In this document: one piece after another, positions 1-8,416 of the stretch | Layout: each line of letters starts with the position of its first letter | How positions within the stretch are numbered: position 1 is the stretch's first letter | DNA from: Maricaulis maris | GTDB lineage: Bacteria > Pseudomonadota > Alphaproteobacteria > Caulobacterales > Maricaulaceae | DNA length: 64,000 nucleotides | Assembly (NCBI RefSeq): GCF_003634045.1 | Contig: NZ_RBIM01000009.1 | Location: 27,898 to 91,897, forward strand | Reading direction: 5' to 3' | The notes under the pieces: generated by a model | Seen by the model: the letters and a program-made list of their open reading frames with translations, nothing else | Databases searched by the model: none | Told to the model about the DNA's origin: nothing | Made by a program: the position numbers and the translations under genes

Positions 1-1597
1 ACAGCACATCGGCCATCGGCCGTTCCAGCGTTTCGTAAACCGTCGCCATCTTCTTGGCGACCATGGCCGGTTTGAGAATCTCCCACAGCCGCAGGGTGAT
101 ATCGGCATCCTCGGCGGCATAGAGGGTAGCCTTGTCCAGCGGCACCTTGTCGAATGTGATCTGGTTCTTGCCGGTGCCGCAAATCTCCTTGAAGGGGATG
201 CAGGTGTGGCCCAGGTGAAGCTCGGCCAGCGCGTCCATGCCATGCCCGTGCAGGCCGGCCTCCATGACATAGGAGATCAGCATGGTGTCGTCATAGGGCG
301 CGACATCAATGCCATAACGCGACAATACGCCGAGATCATATTTCAGGTTCTGGCCGATCTTGAGCACGCCCGGATCTTCAAGCAGCGGCTTCAGCGCCTT
401 GAGCGCCTGATCCATCGGGATCTGCTCCGGCGCGGCGCCGGTATCGAACATGTCGCCGGTGCCCTGCGGATCGACATGGGCGAGCGGGATATAGCAGGCC
501 TGCCCCGGTGCGGTGGCCAGGGAGATGCCGACCAGTCCCGACGCCGTCGAAGACAGGGCATCGGTCTCGGTATCGACCGCGACCTGCCCGGCCTCGAAGC
601 TCTTGGCGATCCAGCGCTCGAGCGCCTCCATCGTGGTCACGCACTCGTAATCGTCACGATTGATCGGTGCCGTGGCATCGCCGGTCTCATCGGCCGGCGG
701 TCCACCCAGCGCCTCTTCCACCTTGCGGGTGAAGGAGCGGAATTCCATCTCGCGCAGGAAGGGAACGAGGACCTCCGGATCGGGCTCGGCGAGGCCGAAT
801 TCTTCCAGCTTCTCCGGCATGGGCGCATCGAGCTTCAAGGTCACCAAGTCACGGGAAATGCGCGCATCATCAGCATGGGCGAGCAGCTTTTCGCGCCGCC
901 CCTTCTGCTTGATCTCGCCGGCGCGCTCCAAAAGCGTGTCGAGATCGCCATATTCATTGATCAACAGCGCCGCCGTCTTGATGCCGATCCCCGGCACGCC
1001 CGGCACATTGTCGACACTGTCGCCGGCCAGGGACTGGATATCGATCACCTTGTCCGGTCCGACGCCGAATTTTTCCATCACCTCGGGCGCCTGGATGCGC
1101 TTGTTCTTCATGGCGTCGAACATCGAGACCTTGTCGGTCACCAATTGCATCAAATCCTTGTCCGAGGAGACGATGGTGACATCGGCGCCCAGGGCTTCCG
1201 CCTGGCGGGCATAGGTGGCGATGATGTCATCGGCCTCGTAATTCTCCAGCTCGATACAGGGCGTGCCGAAGGCGCGGGTGGCATCGCGAATGATGGAGAA
1301 TTGCGGCACCAGGTCTTCCGGCGCCGGCGGGCGATGCGCCTTGTAGAGGTCATAGAGTTCATTGCGGAAAGTCTTGCCGGAATGGTCGAAAATCACCGCC
1401 AGATGCGAGGGCTGATCATCGCCCTTCAAATCCTCCAGCAGCTTCCACAACATGTTGCAGAACCCCTGCACCGCCCCGGTCGGCGTCCCGTCGGTCCGGG
1501 TCAGCGGCGGCAGCGCATGATAGGCGCGGAAAATATAGCCCGACCCGTCGATCAGATAGACGTGGCTGGTCTCGTCGACGGGTTTGGTCGTGGCCAT
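1..1597 (-). CDS. polA: DNA polymerase I, N-terminal part (cut by window edge)
   Basis: The reverse strand reads an uninterrupted PolA N-terminus from ATG at 1597 for 532 codons, running off the window at base 1. Residues 1 to about 300 are the 5'-3' exonuclease (flap nuclease) domain, with LIDGSGYIFRAYHALPP at the start, an EADDIIAT metal-binding segment, SSDKDLMQL, and the helix-hairpin-helix GIPGIGIKTA. After a linker, a 3'-5' exonuclease-like domain begins with VAVDTETDAL (Asp and Glu of motif Exo I kept) and continues to GQNLKYDLGVL (Exo II). The polymerase domain lies outside the window. PolA acts in Okazaki-fragment processing and excision repair. It is core chromosome and shows no sign of disruption. 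Confidence 0.97.
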   Translation of the reverse strand, partial: MATTKPVDETSHVYLIDGSGYIFRAYHALPPLTRTDGTPTGAVQGFCNMLWKLLEDLKGDDQPSHLAVIFDHSGKTFRNELYDLYKAHRPPAPEDLVPQFSIIRDATRAFGTPCIELENYEADDIIATYARQAEALGADVTIVSSDKDLMQLVTDKVSMFDAMKNKRIQAPEVMEKFGVGPDKVIDIQSLAGDSVDNVPGVPGIGIKTAALLINEYGDLDTLLERAGEIKQKGRREKLLAHADDARISRDLVTLKLDAPMPEKLEEFGLAEPDPEVLVPFLREMEFRSFTRKVEEALGGPPADETGDATAPINRDDYECVTTMEALERWIAKSFEAGQVAVDTETDALSSTASGLVGISLATAPGQACYIPLAHVDPQGTGDMFDTGAAPEQIPMDQALKALKPLLEDPGVLKIGQNLKYDLGVLSRYGIDVAPYDDTMLISYVMEAGLHGHGMDALAELHLGHTCIPFKEICGTGKNQITFDKVPLDKATLYAAEDADITLRLWEILKPAMVAKKMATVYETLERPMADVL

Positions 1598-1703
1598 GGG
1601 GTGTGTCTCCGGGCGGATCGGCAGGCGGGCAAATCAGTTGGGACGGAGACTAGCGCGGGGAGGGCGCCCGGTCATGGGGGGAGTGCGGTGGGGCCTTGCC
1701 GCC

Positions 1704-2102
1704 TTAGCTCACCAGACGAAACAGCGCGCCCCCCGCCACAGCGGCGACTGGCGCCATCGCTCGCAGCGACCAGGGCGGCAGGCGTCGGGTCCAGAACAGT
1801 GCATAGGCGTGATGCCAGCGGCGCGGGGCAAGGGCGATGACGGCAGAACTGCCGACGATGAAGATGCCGGCCCAGTAAAAGGGCTGCGGCCAGGGCGTGG
1901 CGCTGGAGACGCCGATCAGGGCCAGACCGACCAGGGCGCGCAGGGCGTGTTCGCCAAAATGGATGAGCGGCGTTGATCCCATTCTCTCCAAGCCCTCGAG
2001 GGCCAGCCGTGGTCGCAACAGGCAAAGCCCGGCGACGCAGATCAGCCAGAGCGCGAACAGCTGGACGATCAAGCGGGAGAGGTCGGTGGCAAGCTCGGTC
2101 AT
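1704..2102 (-). CDS. Small multi-pass membrane protein, unknown function
   Basis: The protein is 132 aa if translation starts at ATG 2102 (MTELATDLSRL); an in-frame ATG at 2138 would add 12 residues. Four hydrophobic segments are visible: LFALWLICVAGLCLL, ALRALVGLALIGV, FYWAGIFIVGSSAVIAL and APVAAVAGGALF, separated by short arginine-rich loops. It lies just upstream of polA on the same strand, with about 107 bp between them. I recognise no family. Composition and the regular membrane pattern support a real gene. Confidence 0.6.
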   Translation of the reverse strand: MTELATDLSRLIVQLFALWLICVAGLCLLRPRLALEGLERMGSTPLIHFGEHALRALVGLALIGVSSATPWPQPFYWAGIFIVGSSAVIALAPRRWHHAYALFWTRRLPPWSLRAMAPVAAVAGGALFRLVS

Positions 2103-2162
2103 GGGAGCAAGGTGTGTCGCGGGGATGGTTTGGTTCAATGGGGTGGTGGTTTGTTTTGCCGA

Positions 2163-2293
2163 GTCATCCCGGGCGGAGCCCTGACTTGATCAGGGCGAAG
2201 ACCCGGGACCTATACGCCCGGTGCGGCCAGCTTTGGTGAGAATAGGTCCCGGATCGCCGCCCGGCTCGAGGCCGGGCCTATGTCCGGGATGAC
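2163..2293. repeat. Palindromic repeat unit 1 (GTCATCCCGGG type)
   Basis: The unit opens with GTCATCCCGGGC and closes with GTCCGGGATGAC, its near-complement. Internal arms AGACCCGGGACCTAT and ATAGGTCCCGGAT also pair. Such REP/RPE-like palindromes are common between genes in alphaproteobacterial chromosomes. Confidence 0.7.
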
Positions 2294-2344
2294 AAAGTTT
2301 TGTGTCTGGATTCAGAGTTTATCCCCGCTGTACACCCCACATAC

Positions 2345-2448
2345 CGTCATCCTGACGAAAGTCAGGACCCAGTCTCGCAAACTCGATTTGTCAAACATGG
2401 CAACAGCTTGCGTCGCATTCCGGGTCCCGGCCTGCGCCGGGATGACGG
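2345..2448. repeat. Palindromic repeat unit 2 (same family)
   Basis: The left arm is CGTCATCCTGACGAAAGTCAGGACCC. The right arm is GGGTCCCGGCCTGCGCCGGGATGACG. The outer ends pair (CGTCATCC with GGATGACG, GACCC with GGGTC) and each arm folds on itself. It belongs to the same repeat family as the unit about 50 bp to the left, so this gap is a repeat cluster. Confidence 0.65.
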
Positions 2449-2818
2449 TGTTTGTTGCGGGGATAGGCGACAAACTTATCCGCCCCCCTTCACCCCATGG
2501 GATACTCCCCTCGGTTTTCGGGACGGGAGGCGCGGGCCCTGTCACTTGTGCCCGGAAGCGAGCGGAGCCTGTCCGGGCGGTGGCGTGACACCCATTGGCG
2601 CTGGCAGGGCGTGCGACCAGGTCGCGGGGCACTAAACGACCGACCCCATCTACCTGGCGCATTGGAATCGGGGGCGAGAGCGTCCGGGAAAACTCCGCGA
2701 ACGGGATGTCGGCGATGTCACGTTTTCAAATCAAACCGGTTATCGGCATTCGCCGACATCCCGTTCCCCTCTCTGCCCGAACCGCCAGGTGTTCTCGCCG
2801 TGGCGATGAAAGTGCGTG

Positions 2819-4348
2819 TCAGCCGAAGAGCACGAAAATGCCGGCAATGATCGCGATGGCGGCGAGATTGATCCGCACGCCGGCCTTCATCATCTGCAGC
2901 TGGGTCACGGCGCCGGAGGCGTAGACGATGGCATTCGGGGCAGTTGCAACGGGCAGCATGAAGGCCGTCGAGGCGGCGATCGCAACGGGGACGACGAGGT
3001 TTTCCGGCGGCACACCCGCTTCGACCGCGATCACGCCGAGCACCGGCAGGAAGGCTGTCGTGGTGGCGACATTCGAGGTCAGCTCGGTCAGGAAGACGAC
3101 CAGGGCGACGAAAATCAGCAGCAGGACCGGCAGTGGCATGTCGGCGAGGAAGCCCATCTGCCCGCCCAGCCAGTCGGCCAGGCCGGTGGATGACAGGGCC
3201 GCTGCCAATGAGAGGCCACCGCCGAACAGGATGACGACATTCCAGGGCAGGCGGGCGAGACCGTCCCAGTCCATCAGCATTTCGCCCTTGCGCACGCCGC
3301 GGTCACCGGCCGGCACCAGGAAGGTCGCCAGCGCACCCATCACCGCGATCTGGGTATTGCCGAGTGACAGGGTGACGGTCAGGCCGAGTTGCGTGCTGAT
3401 CCAGGCGAGCAGTGGATTCCAGCCCCATTCAGTGCCGGACTGGCCGATCAGTTCTCCGGGCAGCACCCGGCCCATCCACAGGATGGCGACCGTGCCGAAC
3501 AGCAGGGCCACACGCCATTCCGGACGGGTCATCTTGCCCAACTTGGCCAGTTCGGTGCGCACGAGTTCCTTGGCCGCTTCACTGTCACCGCCGCCTTTCA
3601 GGTCGAAGGCGAGGCGGGTGAGGATGAACCAGGCGACCGGGATGAGGAGGGCGACAATGGGCAGGCCCATGCCCATCCAGGTGGCAAAGTCGATCGCGAT
3701 ATCGAATTCGTTCTGCAGATAGCCGATGCCAATCAGATTGGTCGGCGTGCCGACCGGAGTCGCCATGCCGCCGATCGAGGCTGCGTAGGCGACCCCGAGT
3801 GCCAGGGCCGGGGCGAAGAATTTCGAGCTGACACCTTCGCGCTCGACTTCCTGGGCCACCCGCAGGGCGATCGGGATCATCATCAGCGTCGTCGCCGTAT
3901 TGGAGATCCACATCGACAACAGCGCCGAGGCCAGCATGAAACCAAGAATGAGCGCCGCGGGGCGTCCGCCGAAGCCATTGACAATATTGAGCGCGATCCG
4001 CGTGTGCAGGCTCCAGCGCTCGATCGACAGGGCGACGATGAATCCACCCAGCAGCAGCATCACGATCGGGCTGGCATAGGGGGCGGTGGCGGCGCCGGTC
4101 GAGACGATGCCCAGCAGTGGGAAGATGGCCATCGGGATCAGCGCCGTCGCCGCAATCGGGATGGCTTCGGTGGCCCACCACACGGCCATCAGAACGGCCA
4201 GCGAGGCCAGCAGCCAGGCTTCCCGGCTCAGCCCGTCCGGCAGCGGCAGGACTTGCAGCAGCATGGCCAGGCCAAGCCCGGCAAACAGGCCGATCACTTG
4301 CGATGTGGATTTGCCGCGCTTGGCGGCCGGCGTGTCAGTGTCAGCCAC
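2819..4348 (-). CDS. DASS/SLC13-family Na+:anion symporter
   Basis: A 509-aa polytopic inner-membrane transporter of the divalent anion:sodium symporter family (di- and tricarboxylates or sulfate). It carries the two family signatures that form the sodium and substrate sites: WISNTATTLMM (SNT at 149-151) in the first half and TELTSNVATTTAF in the second. TPVGTPTNLIGIGY and LPVATAPNAIVYASG are the paired Thr/Pro/Asn loops. The length is normal. The start is GTG at 4348, preceded by a strong GGGGAGG ribosome-binding site. Substrate cannot be told from sequence; C4-dicarboxylates are the commonest for this group. Confidence 0.9.
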   Translation of the reverse strand: MADTDTPAAKRGKSTSQVIGLFAGLGLAMLLQVLPLPDGLSREAWLLASLAVLMAVWWATEAIPIAATALIPMAIFPLLGIVSTGAATAPYASPIVMLLLGGFIVALSIERWSLHTRIALNIVNGFGGRPAALILGFMLASALLSMWISNTATTLMMIPIALRVAQEVEREGVSSKFFAPALALGVAYAASIGGMATPVGTPTNLIGIGYLQNEFDIAIDFATWMGMGLPIVALLIPVAWFILTRLAFDLKGGGDSEAAKELVRTELAKLGKMTRPEWRVALLFGTVAILWMGRVLPGELIGQSGTEWGWNPLLAWISTQLGLTVTLSLGNTQIAVMGALATFLVPAGDRGVRKGEMLMDWDGLARLPWNVVILFGGGLSLAAALSSTGLADWLGGQMGFLADMPLPVLLLIFVALVVFLTELTSNVATTTAFLPVLGVIAVEAGVPPENLVVPVAIAASTAFMLPVATAPNAIVYASGAVTQLQMMKAGVRINLAAIAIIAGIFVLFG

Positions 4349-4399
4349 AAAGCGCCTCCCCAGCCGCCTGTTGCAGACCCGTTGATCTGGCGTCGGGCG

Positions 4400-4597
4400 T
4401 CAGGCCTTGGGGTCTTCGGACGAGCCGGCTTTCACGAAGCGGCGATCACAATAGGGGCATTCCACGAAATCATCCTGGCCCATTTCCAGATAGACGCGCG
4501 GATGTCCCAGCGCGCCACCACCGCCGTCGCAGGCCATGCGATGCTGGTCGGTGACGATGATTTCGGACGGCGGAACAGAATTGGCGGCGTCGGCCAT
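4400..4597 (-). CDS. CHCC zinc-finger protein (zf-CHCC family)
   Basis: A 65-aa protein starting at ATG 4597 (MADAANSVPPSE). The zinc ligands are visible as MACDGGGGALGHPRVYL (Cys, His) followed by VECPYCDRRFV (two Cys), the Cys-His-Cys-Cys pattern of the family related to the NDUFS6 accessory subunit of complex I. In alphaproteobacteria it is a small conserved orphan. Its specific role here is unknown. It lies head to head with the ABC ATPase gene. Confidence 0.85.
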   Translation of the reverse strand: MADAANSVPPSEIIVTDQHRMACDGGGGALGHPRVYLEMGQDDFVECPYCDRRFVKAGSSEDPKA

Positions 4598-4688
4598 GGA
4601 CAAGCCCTCATGGACAGGATGAATGACGATCCCTAAGTGTGGGGCCTAGTTATGGCCTTTGGCCCTCATCCGTCAATTCCGAGGCGAC

Positions 4689-5648
4689 ATGTCCGACAGC
4701 TCCCCCCTTCCTGATTTCGCGCTCGAAGCCACCGGTCTGAAGAAGACCTATCGCGGGTCGAAGCTGGCCGAGCCGAAAGAGGCGCTCAAGGGGATCGACC
4801 TGAAAGTGCCGCGCGGTTCGATCTTCGGGCTGCTGGGCCCCAATGGCGCCGGCAAGTCGACCTTCATCAATATCTTTGCCGGCCTGGTGAAGAAGTCCGG
4901 CGGAACGGCGAAGACCTGGGGCATTGATATCGACCAGGACAGCCGCGCCGCGCGCGCCGCCATCGGGGTGGTGCCGCAGGAAATCAACATGGACGTCTTC
5001 TTCACACCGTATGAGACGCTGGAGTTGATGGCCGGCTTCTACGGTGTGCCCAAGGCCGAGCGGAAGACCGATGAATTGCTCGAGGCGGTCGGCCTCACCG
5101 ACAAGCGCAATGCCTATGTCCGCCAGCTTTCCGGCGGCATGAAACGGCGCCTGCTGGTCGCCAAGGCCATGGTCCACACCCCGCCCATCCTGGTGCTCGA
5201 CGAGCCGACGGCCGGCGTTGATATCGAGCTGCGACGCCAGCTCTGGGACTATGTGCGCGAACTGCATGCCCGCGGCACCACGATCGTCCTGACCACGCAC
5301 TATCTGGAAGAAGCCCAGGAATTGTGTGACCAGATCGCCATCATTGATCACGGCCAGGTCATCGCCTGCGAGCCCAAGGAAACGCTGCTCAAGCGGATGG
5401 ATTCCAAGACCCTGGTGATCGAACCGGCCGAGGCGCTGAGCGCCGTACCGGCGGAACTGGCAGAGTATGACGCCGAGATCCGCAGCGATGGCGCGCTGGC
5501 CATCACCTATCGTTATGGCCAGCAATCCGTGGCCGAGATGATCGAGAAATTCCGCGCCGCCGGCGGCCGGATCGAGGATTTGCGCACCGAGGAAGCCGAT
5601 CTGGAAGATGTCTTCCTGGCGCTGACCTATAACCGCCAGGATGCCTGA
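4689..5648 (+). CDS. ABC transporter ATP-binding protein (ABC-2 type)
   Basis: A 319-aa ATPase. ATG 4689 is chosen because GAGGCGAC precedes it and the family N-terminus follows; an upstream TTG at 4659 in the same frame is less likely. Walker A is GPNGAGKST (about 51-59), the signature is LSGGMKRR, Walker B is ILVLDEPTAGVD, and the switch His is in LTTHYLEEA. The C-terminal about 80 residues (after IDHGQVIACEP) are the regulatory extension typical of drug or polysaccharide ABC-2 exporters. No permease gene follows, so the membrane partner must be encoded elsewhere. Confidence 0.92.
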   Translation: MSDSSPLPDFALEATGLKKTYRGSKLAEPKEALKGIDLKVPRGSIFGLLGPNGAGKSTFINIFAGLVKKSGGTAKTWGIDIDQDSRAARAAIGVVPQEINMDVFFTPYETLELMAGFYGVPKAERKTDELLEAVGLTDKRNAYVRQLSGGMKRRLLVAKAMVHTPPILVLDEPTAGVDIELRRQLWDYVRELHARGTTIVLTTHYLEEAQELCDQIAIIDHGQVIACEPKETLLKRMDSKTLVIEPAEALSAVPAELAEYDAEIRSDGALAITYRYGQQSVAEMIEKFRAAGGRIEDLRTEEADLEDVFLALTYNRQDA

Positions 5649-5794
5649 TGTGCCGATCCGTGTCTGCGGGGATGGGGGCGCGCCCTGTCCCGCCTTGCCT
5701 GCCCCTTTTTGGGCATGATTCCAGCGCATTCTGTCCCTGGCCAAAGGAGGGCCGACCGACAGGACACCAAAACCGGGAAACCAGGGAGGCCATC

Positions 5795-6169
5795 ATGCGC
5801 ATTCACGTCATTCGCCAAGTCTTCGCCATTTCGGTGAGCGCGCCGTTGTTTGTTGCCCTGGCCTGGTTTTTCGGCGTCTTCCTGCAGCCGCAGGGCGAGA
5901 CCGGAGCCGGCTTTGCCCTCATCCTCATCCTCGCAAGTGCCATCGCCGCCATCTGGCTTTATGCCTGGTTGATGCGCCCGGGCCGCAAGGTCCGCTTCCG
6001 CAATCGCGGTGTCGACGGGTTTGATCGTGACTGGGGTGTCGGCCTGACGGGGCTCTCCCAGCACCAGAGCGGTCGCCGTCGCCGCGATGATACCGATGGC
6101 GATGATCTCGGCGGTCGCCGCAATTCCGGCGATATGGACGATGGCGGCGACGAGGTCGGCCTCGCCTGA
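5795..6169 (+). CDS. Small membrane protein, unknown function
   Basis: A 124-aa protein; ATG 5795 follows an AGGGAGGC ribosome-binding site 5 bases upstream, so the longer frame back to 5648 is probably not translated. Two membrane helices are visible (IRQVFAISVSAPLFVALAWFFGVFL and GAGFALILILASAIAAIWLYAWLM). The C-terminal half is hydrophilic and rich in Arg, Asp and Gly (RRRRDDTDGDDLGG). No family is recognised. Confidence 0.5.
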   Translation: MRIHVIRQVFAISVSAPLFVALAWFFGVFLQPQGETGAGFALILILASAIAAIWLYAWLMRPGRKVRFRNRGVDGFDRDWGVGLTGLSQHQSGRRRRDDTDGDDLGGRRNSGDMDDGGDEVGLA

Positions 6170-6219
6170 GACGGGCATTCCACACACAAGCGCCGCTCAC
6201 AGGACCAGTCCGAAGGGAC

Positions 6220-6249
6220 AGCGCTCCGGATCCGCTCCGGGGCGCTTTT
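6220..6249 (+). terminator. Rho-independent terminator
   Basis: A ten-base-pair stem (AGCGCTCCGG with CCGGGGCGCT, one G-T wobble) with a 7-base loop is followed by TTT. It ends the upstream small-membrane-protein transcript just before the SdpR-like promoter. Confidence 0.7.
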
Positions 6250-6260
6250 CATGTTCGCGA

Positions 6261-6291
6261 TTGACAACGATTAGACAATTAGCTAATTGTC
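6261..6291 (+). promoter_or_regulatory. Promoter with 18-bp palindromic operator for the SdpR-like repressor
   Basis: TTGACA at 6261-6266 is a consensus -35 box. The perfect palindrome GACAATTAGCTAATTGTC (6274-6291) covers the expected -10 region at 17-bp spacing (TAATTG). It ends 5 bases before the repressor's ATG. This is the layout of an autoregulated ArsR-family operon. Confidence 0.75.
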
Positions 6292-6296
6292 ATTTC

Positions 6297-6602
6297 ATGA
6301 GCGATGTTTTCAAAGCCTTGTCCGACCCGACGCGCCGGGAAGTCCTGCAAATGCTGAAGGCGGGACCCCGGTCTGCCGGTGATCTGGCCGACGCCTTCCC
6401 GGTCTCGAAGCCGACCATGTCGGCGCATTTCAACGTTTTGCGCGGGGCCGGTCTCGTGTCGATCGAGAAGGCCGGCAAGTCGGTCATCTATCATCTCAAT
6501 GTCTCGGTGCTCGAAGAGGCGCTGCTCGGCTTTGCCGGCGCGTTTGGCCTGGGCCAACGCCCGCCCGCCAAACGCTCGAAGGAAGAAAAGGAAACGCCAT
6601 GA
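6297..6602 (+). CDS. ArsR-family autorepressor, SdpR type
   Basis: A 101-aa winged-helix repressor starting at ATG 6297 (MSDVFKALSDPTRREVLQMLKAGPRSAGDLADAF follows in frame). The recognition helix is in VSKPTMSAHFNVLRGAGLV, the usual SdpR signature, and there are no cysteine metal ligands. The longer upstream frame is not supported because it would run through the terminator and operator. Its stop overlaps the start of the SdpI-like gene by 4 bases (ATGA), so the two are co-transcribed. It probably represses this operon through the palindrome upstream. Confidence 0.85.
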   Translation: MSDVFKALSDPTRREVLQMLKAGPRSAGDLADAFPVSKPTMSAHFNVLRGAGLVSIEKAGKSVIYHLNVSVLEEALLGFAGAFGLGQRPPAKRSKEEKETP

Positions 6603-7009
6603 TCACCCGCTCCGTGAAAGGGTCGCTGGCCCTCGCCGCCATTCTCCTGGCGACCGCATTCGGACTGTCGCTTCTGGCCGGTTTCAACTGGGTCGGGCCG
6701 GACATGCCGGATCGGGTGGTCCAGGTCATGATCGGGCTGGTCTTGGTCCTGTTCGGCAATGCGACCGGCAAACGACCGGCCGACGCCGATCCGGCCGGCG
6801 GGGGCAAGCCGGGCCTGATGGCCGCACGGCGCTTCTTTGGCCTGGCCCTGGTGGTCGGCGGTCTCATTCATGCCGGCGCCTGGCTCGTCGCGCCGCTCGA
6901 TCTGGCCAACACGCTGTCGATGGCGGCGGTGATTGCCGCCCTCATCGCCGGGCTGGGCCGGGTCGCCTACGCGATTGTTGCCCAGCGCGAGACCCCGGAC
7001 CAGGGTTGA
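6599..7009 (+). CDS. SdpI-like membrane protein
   Basis: A 136-aa protein with four membrane segments. The stretch VVQVMIGLVLVLFGNATGKRPAD matches the SdpI core pattern (hydrophobic helix, then FGN, then a Lys/Arg-rich loop). In Bacillus, SdpI is both an immunity protein against the SdpC toxin and a membrane receptor that sequesters SdpR. The adjacent SdpR-like gene supports the assignment. No toxin gene is visible nearby, so the signal it senses here is unknown. Confidence 0.7.
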   Translation: MITRSVKGSLALAAILLATAFGLSLLAGFNWVGPDMPDRVVQVMIGLVLVLFGNATGKRPADADPAGGGKPGLMAARRFFGLALVVGGLIHAGAWLVAPLDLANTLSMAAVIAALIAGLGRVAYAIVAQRETPDQG

Positions 7010-7104
7010 GGCGCGGCGGCCTGCTGCCATCCCGTTCCGCTGAACAGCAGGCGTAAAGCCGCGTTGCGCACCGCACCCGCATCGGCTATGGGTTCGCGTT
7101 CGAC

Positions 7105-7146
7105 GCACCCATAGCTCAGCTGGATAGAGCGCTGCCCTCCGAAGGC
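7105..7146 (+). pseudogene. 5' half of host tRNA-Arg(CCG), split by the ICE
   Basis: GCACCCA (acceptor 5' strand), the D-arm GCTCAGCTGGATAGAGC, the anticodon stem CTGCC and the loop CTCCGAA with anticodon CCG at 7139-7141 are present. After the first three bases of the 3' stem the sequence leaves tRNA homology. The missing remainder is at 60850-60894; joined, the two make a perfect cloverleaf with acceptor GCACCCA/TGGGTGC. The gene is therefore interrupted and cannot give a tRNA from this end. Confidence 0.93.
7137..7146 (+). repeat. Left attachment core (attL)
   Basis: CTCCGAAGGC covers the seven-base anticodon loop plus three bases of the 3' anticodon stem. The same ten bases recur at 60850. 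Flanking bases GGATGTCA (left) and AGAGGTCA (right) are also similar, so 16 of 18 positions agree. Crossing over in the anticodon loop is a known preference of tRNA-targeting tyrosine integrases. Confidence 0.9.
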
Positions 7147-7191
7147 GGATGTCAACGGGGCGCGTGACAAAGAGGAGACGAAAAAGGACTA

Positions 7192-7383
<192 letters not shown>

Positions 7384-8277
7384 TCACCTGTTTCGCTGTT
7401 GCGTCAGTTGGGCGTTCACGTTGCGCAGCGCCTGGGCGACAAAATCCACAAACATGCGGATGCGGGCGACCTTGCGCAGGTCGGAATGCAGCAGGATCCA
7501 GGTGTTACGCCTGAACACGATATCCGTGCCAGGCGCGCGGCGAAGTTCAGGGAACAATGTCTCACACCAGACAGGCAGAAAGCTCATGCCCAGCCCGCCG
7601 CGCACGAGGTGCAGATGCATTTCCACATCGCGTGCGATATGGCGAAGCCGCGCATCAGGAAACGGTGACTGATCGACCCAGATCTTTTGTTCCGGCTCCG
7701 CCCCATAGCCGATCCACTGGAGGTTTTCACCGCGCGCGCCGGCTCCGGGAAAGTGCGTATCGATATAATCGCGGGAGGCGTAGATGCAGGACGCGGTGGG
7801 GAACAATTTTCGCGCCGTCACATCATCGGACACAGCTTCCGCATTTCTGATCGAGATGTCGGTTTCCAACCCGTTGATGTCCTCAATGTCATAGGTCAGG
7901 CGGATTTCCAGCTCGATATCGGGATAGAGCTTGCAGAACTCTGCGAGTATCGGCGCTAAGAGCAGGTGACCTGTCATCGGCTCGGCGGAGATGCGCACAA
8001 GACCGCTCGCCTGACGGTCTACGCCCTGAACTCCATTTCGACCCGTTTCAAGTTGTTTTTCAGCGTCCTGCGCGTTGGTCAGCAGGATGCGCCCTGCGCG
8101 GGTCAATTCCAGGCCCTTTTTTGACCGCCGAAACAGTTGCGTCCCCAAACTATTCTCAAGCGCGATGATATGGCTGCGCACCGTGGCGTGGGTGGCGTCA
8201 AGATCGTCCGCCGCCGGGCGAAACCCGCCCGTGCGGGCGACAGACAGGAAATAGGGGATTTGCTTCCAGTGATGCAT
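7384..8277 (-). CDS. LysR-family transcriptional regulator
   Basis: A 297-aa LysR regulator. ATG 8277 is preceded by GGTGGAG; a TTG 15 bases upstream is in frame but less likely. The N-terminal winged helix includes FLSVARTGGFRPAADDLDATHATVRSHI and LENSLGTQLFRR. The effector-binding domain begins about residue 90 (GLVRISAEPMTGHLLL). It is divergent from the DUF4386/DoxX pair across a 139-bp gap, the usual place for a LysR to control its neighbours. The inducer is unknown. Confidence 0.88.
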   Translation of the reverse strand: MHHWKQIPYFLSVARTGGFRPAADDLDATHATVRSHIIALENSLGTQLFRRSKKGLELTRAGRILLTNAQDAEKQLETGRNGVQGVDRQASGLVRISAEPMTGHLLLAPILAEFCKLYPDIELEIRLTYDIEDINGLETDISIRNAEAVSDDVTARKLFPTASCIYASRDYIDTHFPGAGARGENLQWIGYGAEPEQKIWVDQSPFPDARLRHIARDVEMHLHLVRGGLGMSFLPVWCETLFPELRRAPGTDIVFRRNTWILLHSDLRKVARIRMFVDFVAQALRNVNAQLTQQRNR

Positions 8278-8416
8278 ATGCGGCTCCACCAAATGGTCAA
8301 TTTATTATCCACTATGGCCAATCAGCGGGCATTAACAACGATTATTCTAACCGATATACAGGCACCATAGTCCGAGCGGCCGCGTCGGCGCTGTTTTCTG
8401 AAACGATTGAAAAGTC

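Larger units (their letters stand above)
2103..2818. other. Intergenic region with palindromic repeats
   Basis: This 716-bp stretch separates the small membrane protein from the DASS transporter. It contains two imperfect palindromic repeat units (annotated separately). Short open frames in it are accidental: they change frame across the repeats and show no conserved motif. Beyond the repeats I see no gene. Confidence 0.6.

Noticed and set aside
206..1840. 544-aa open frame on the plus strand
   Set aside because: It is antisense to polA, which is certain on the minus strand; the GC-rich third positions of polA keep the opposite frame open.
7105..7150. A working tRNA at the left junction
   Set aside because: Joining the 5' half to element sequence gives no matching anticodon 3' stem, T-arm or acceptor strand.
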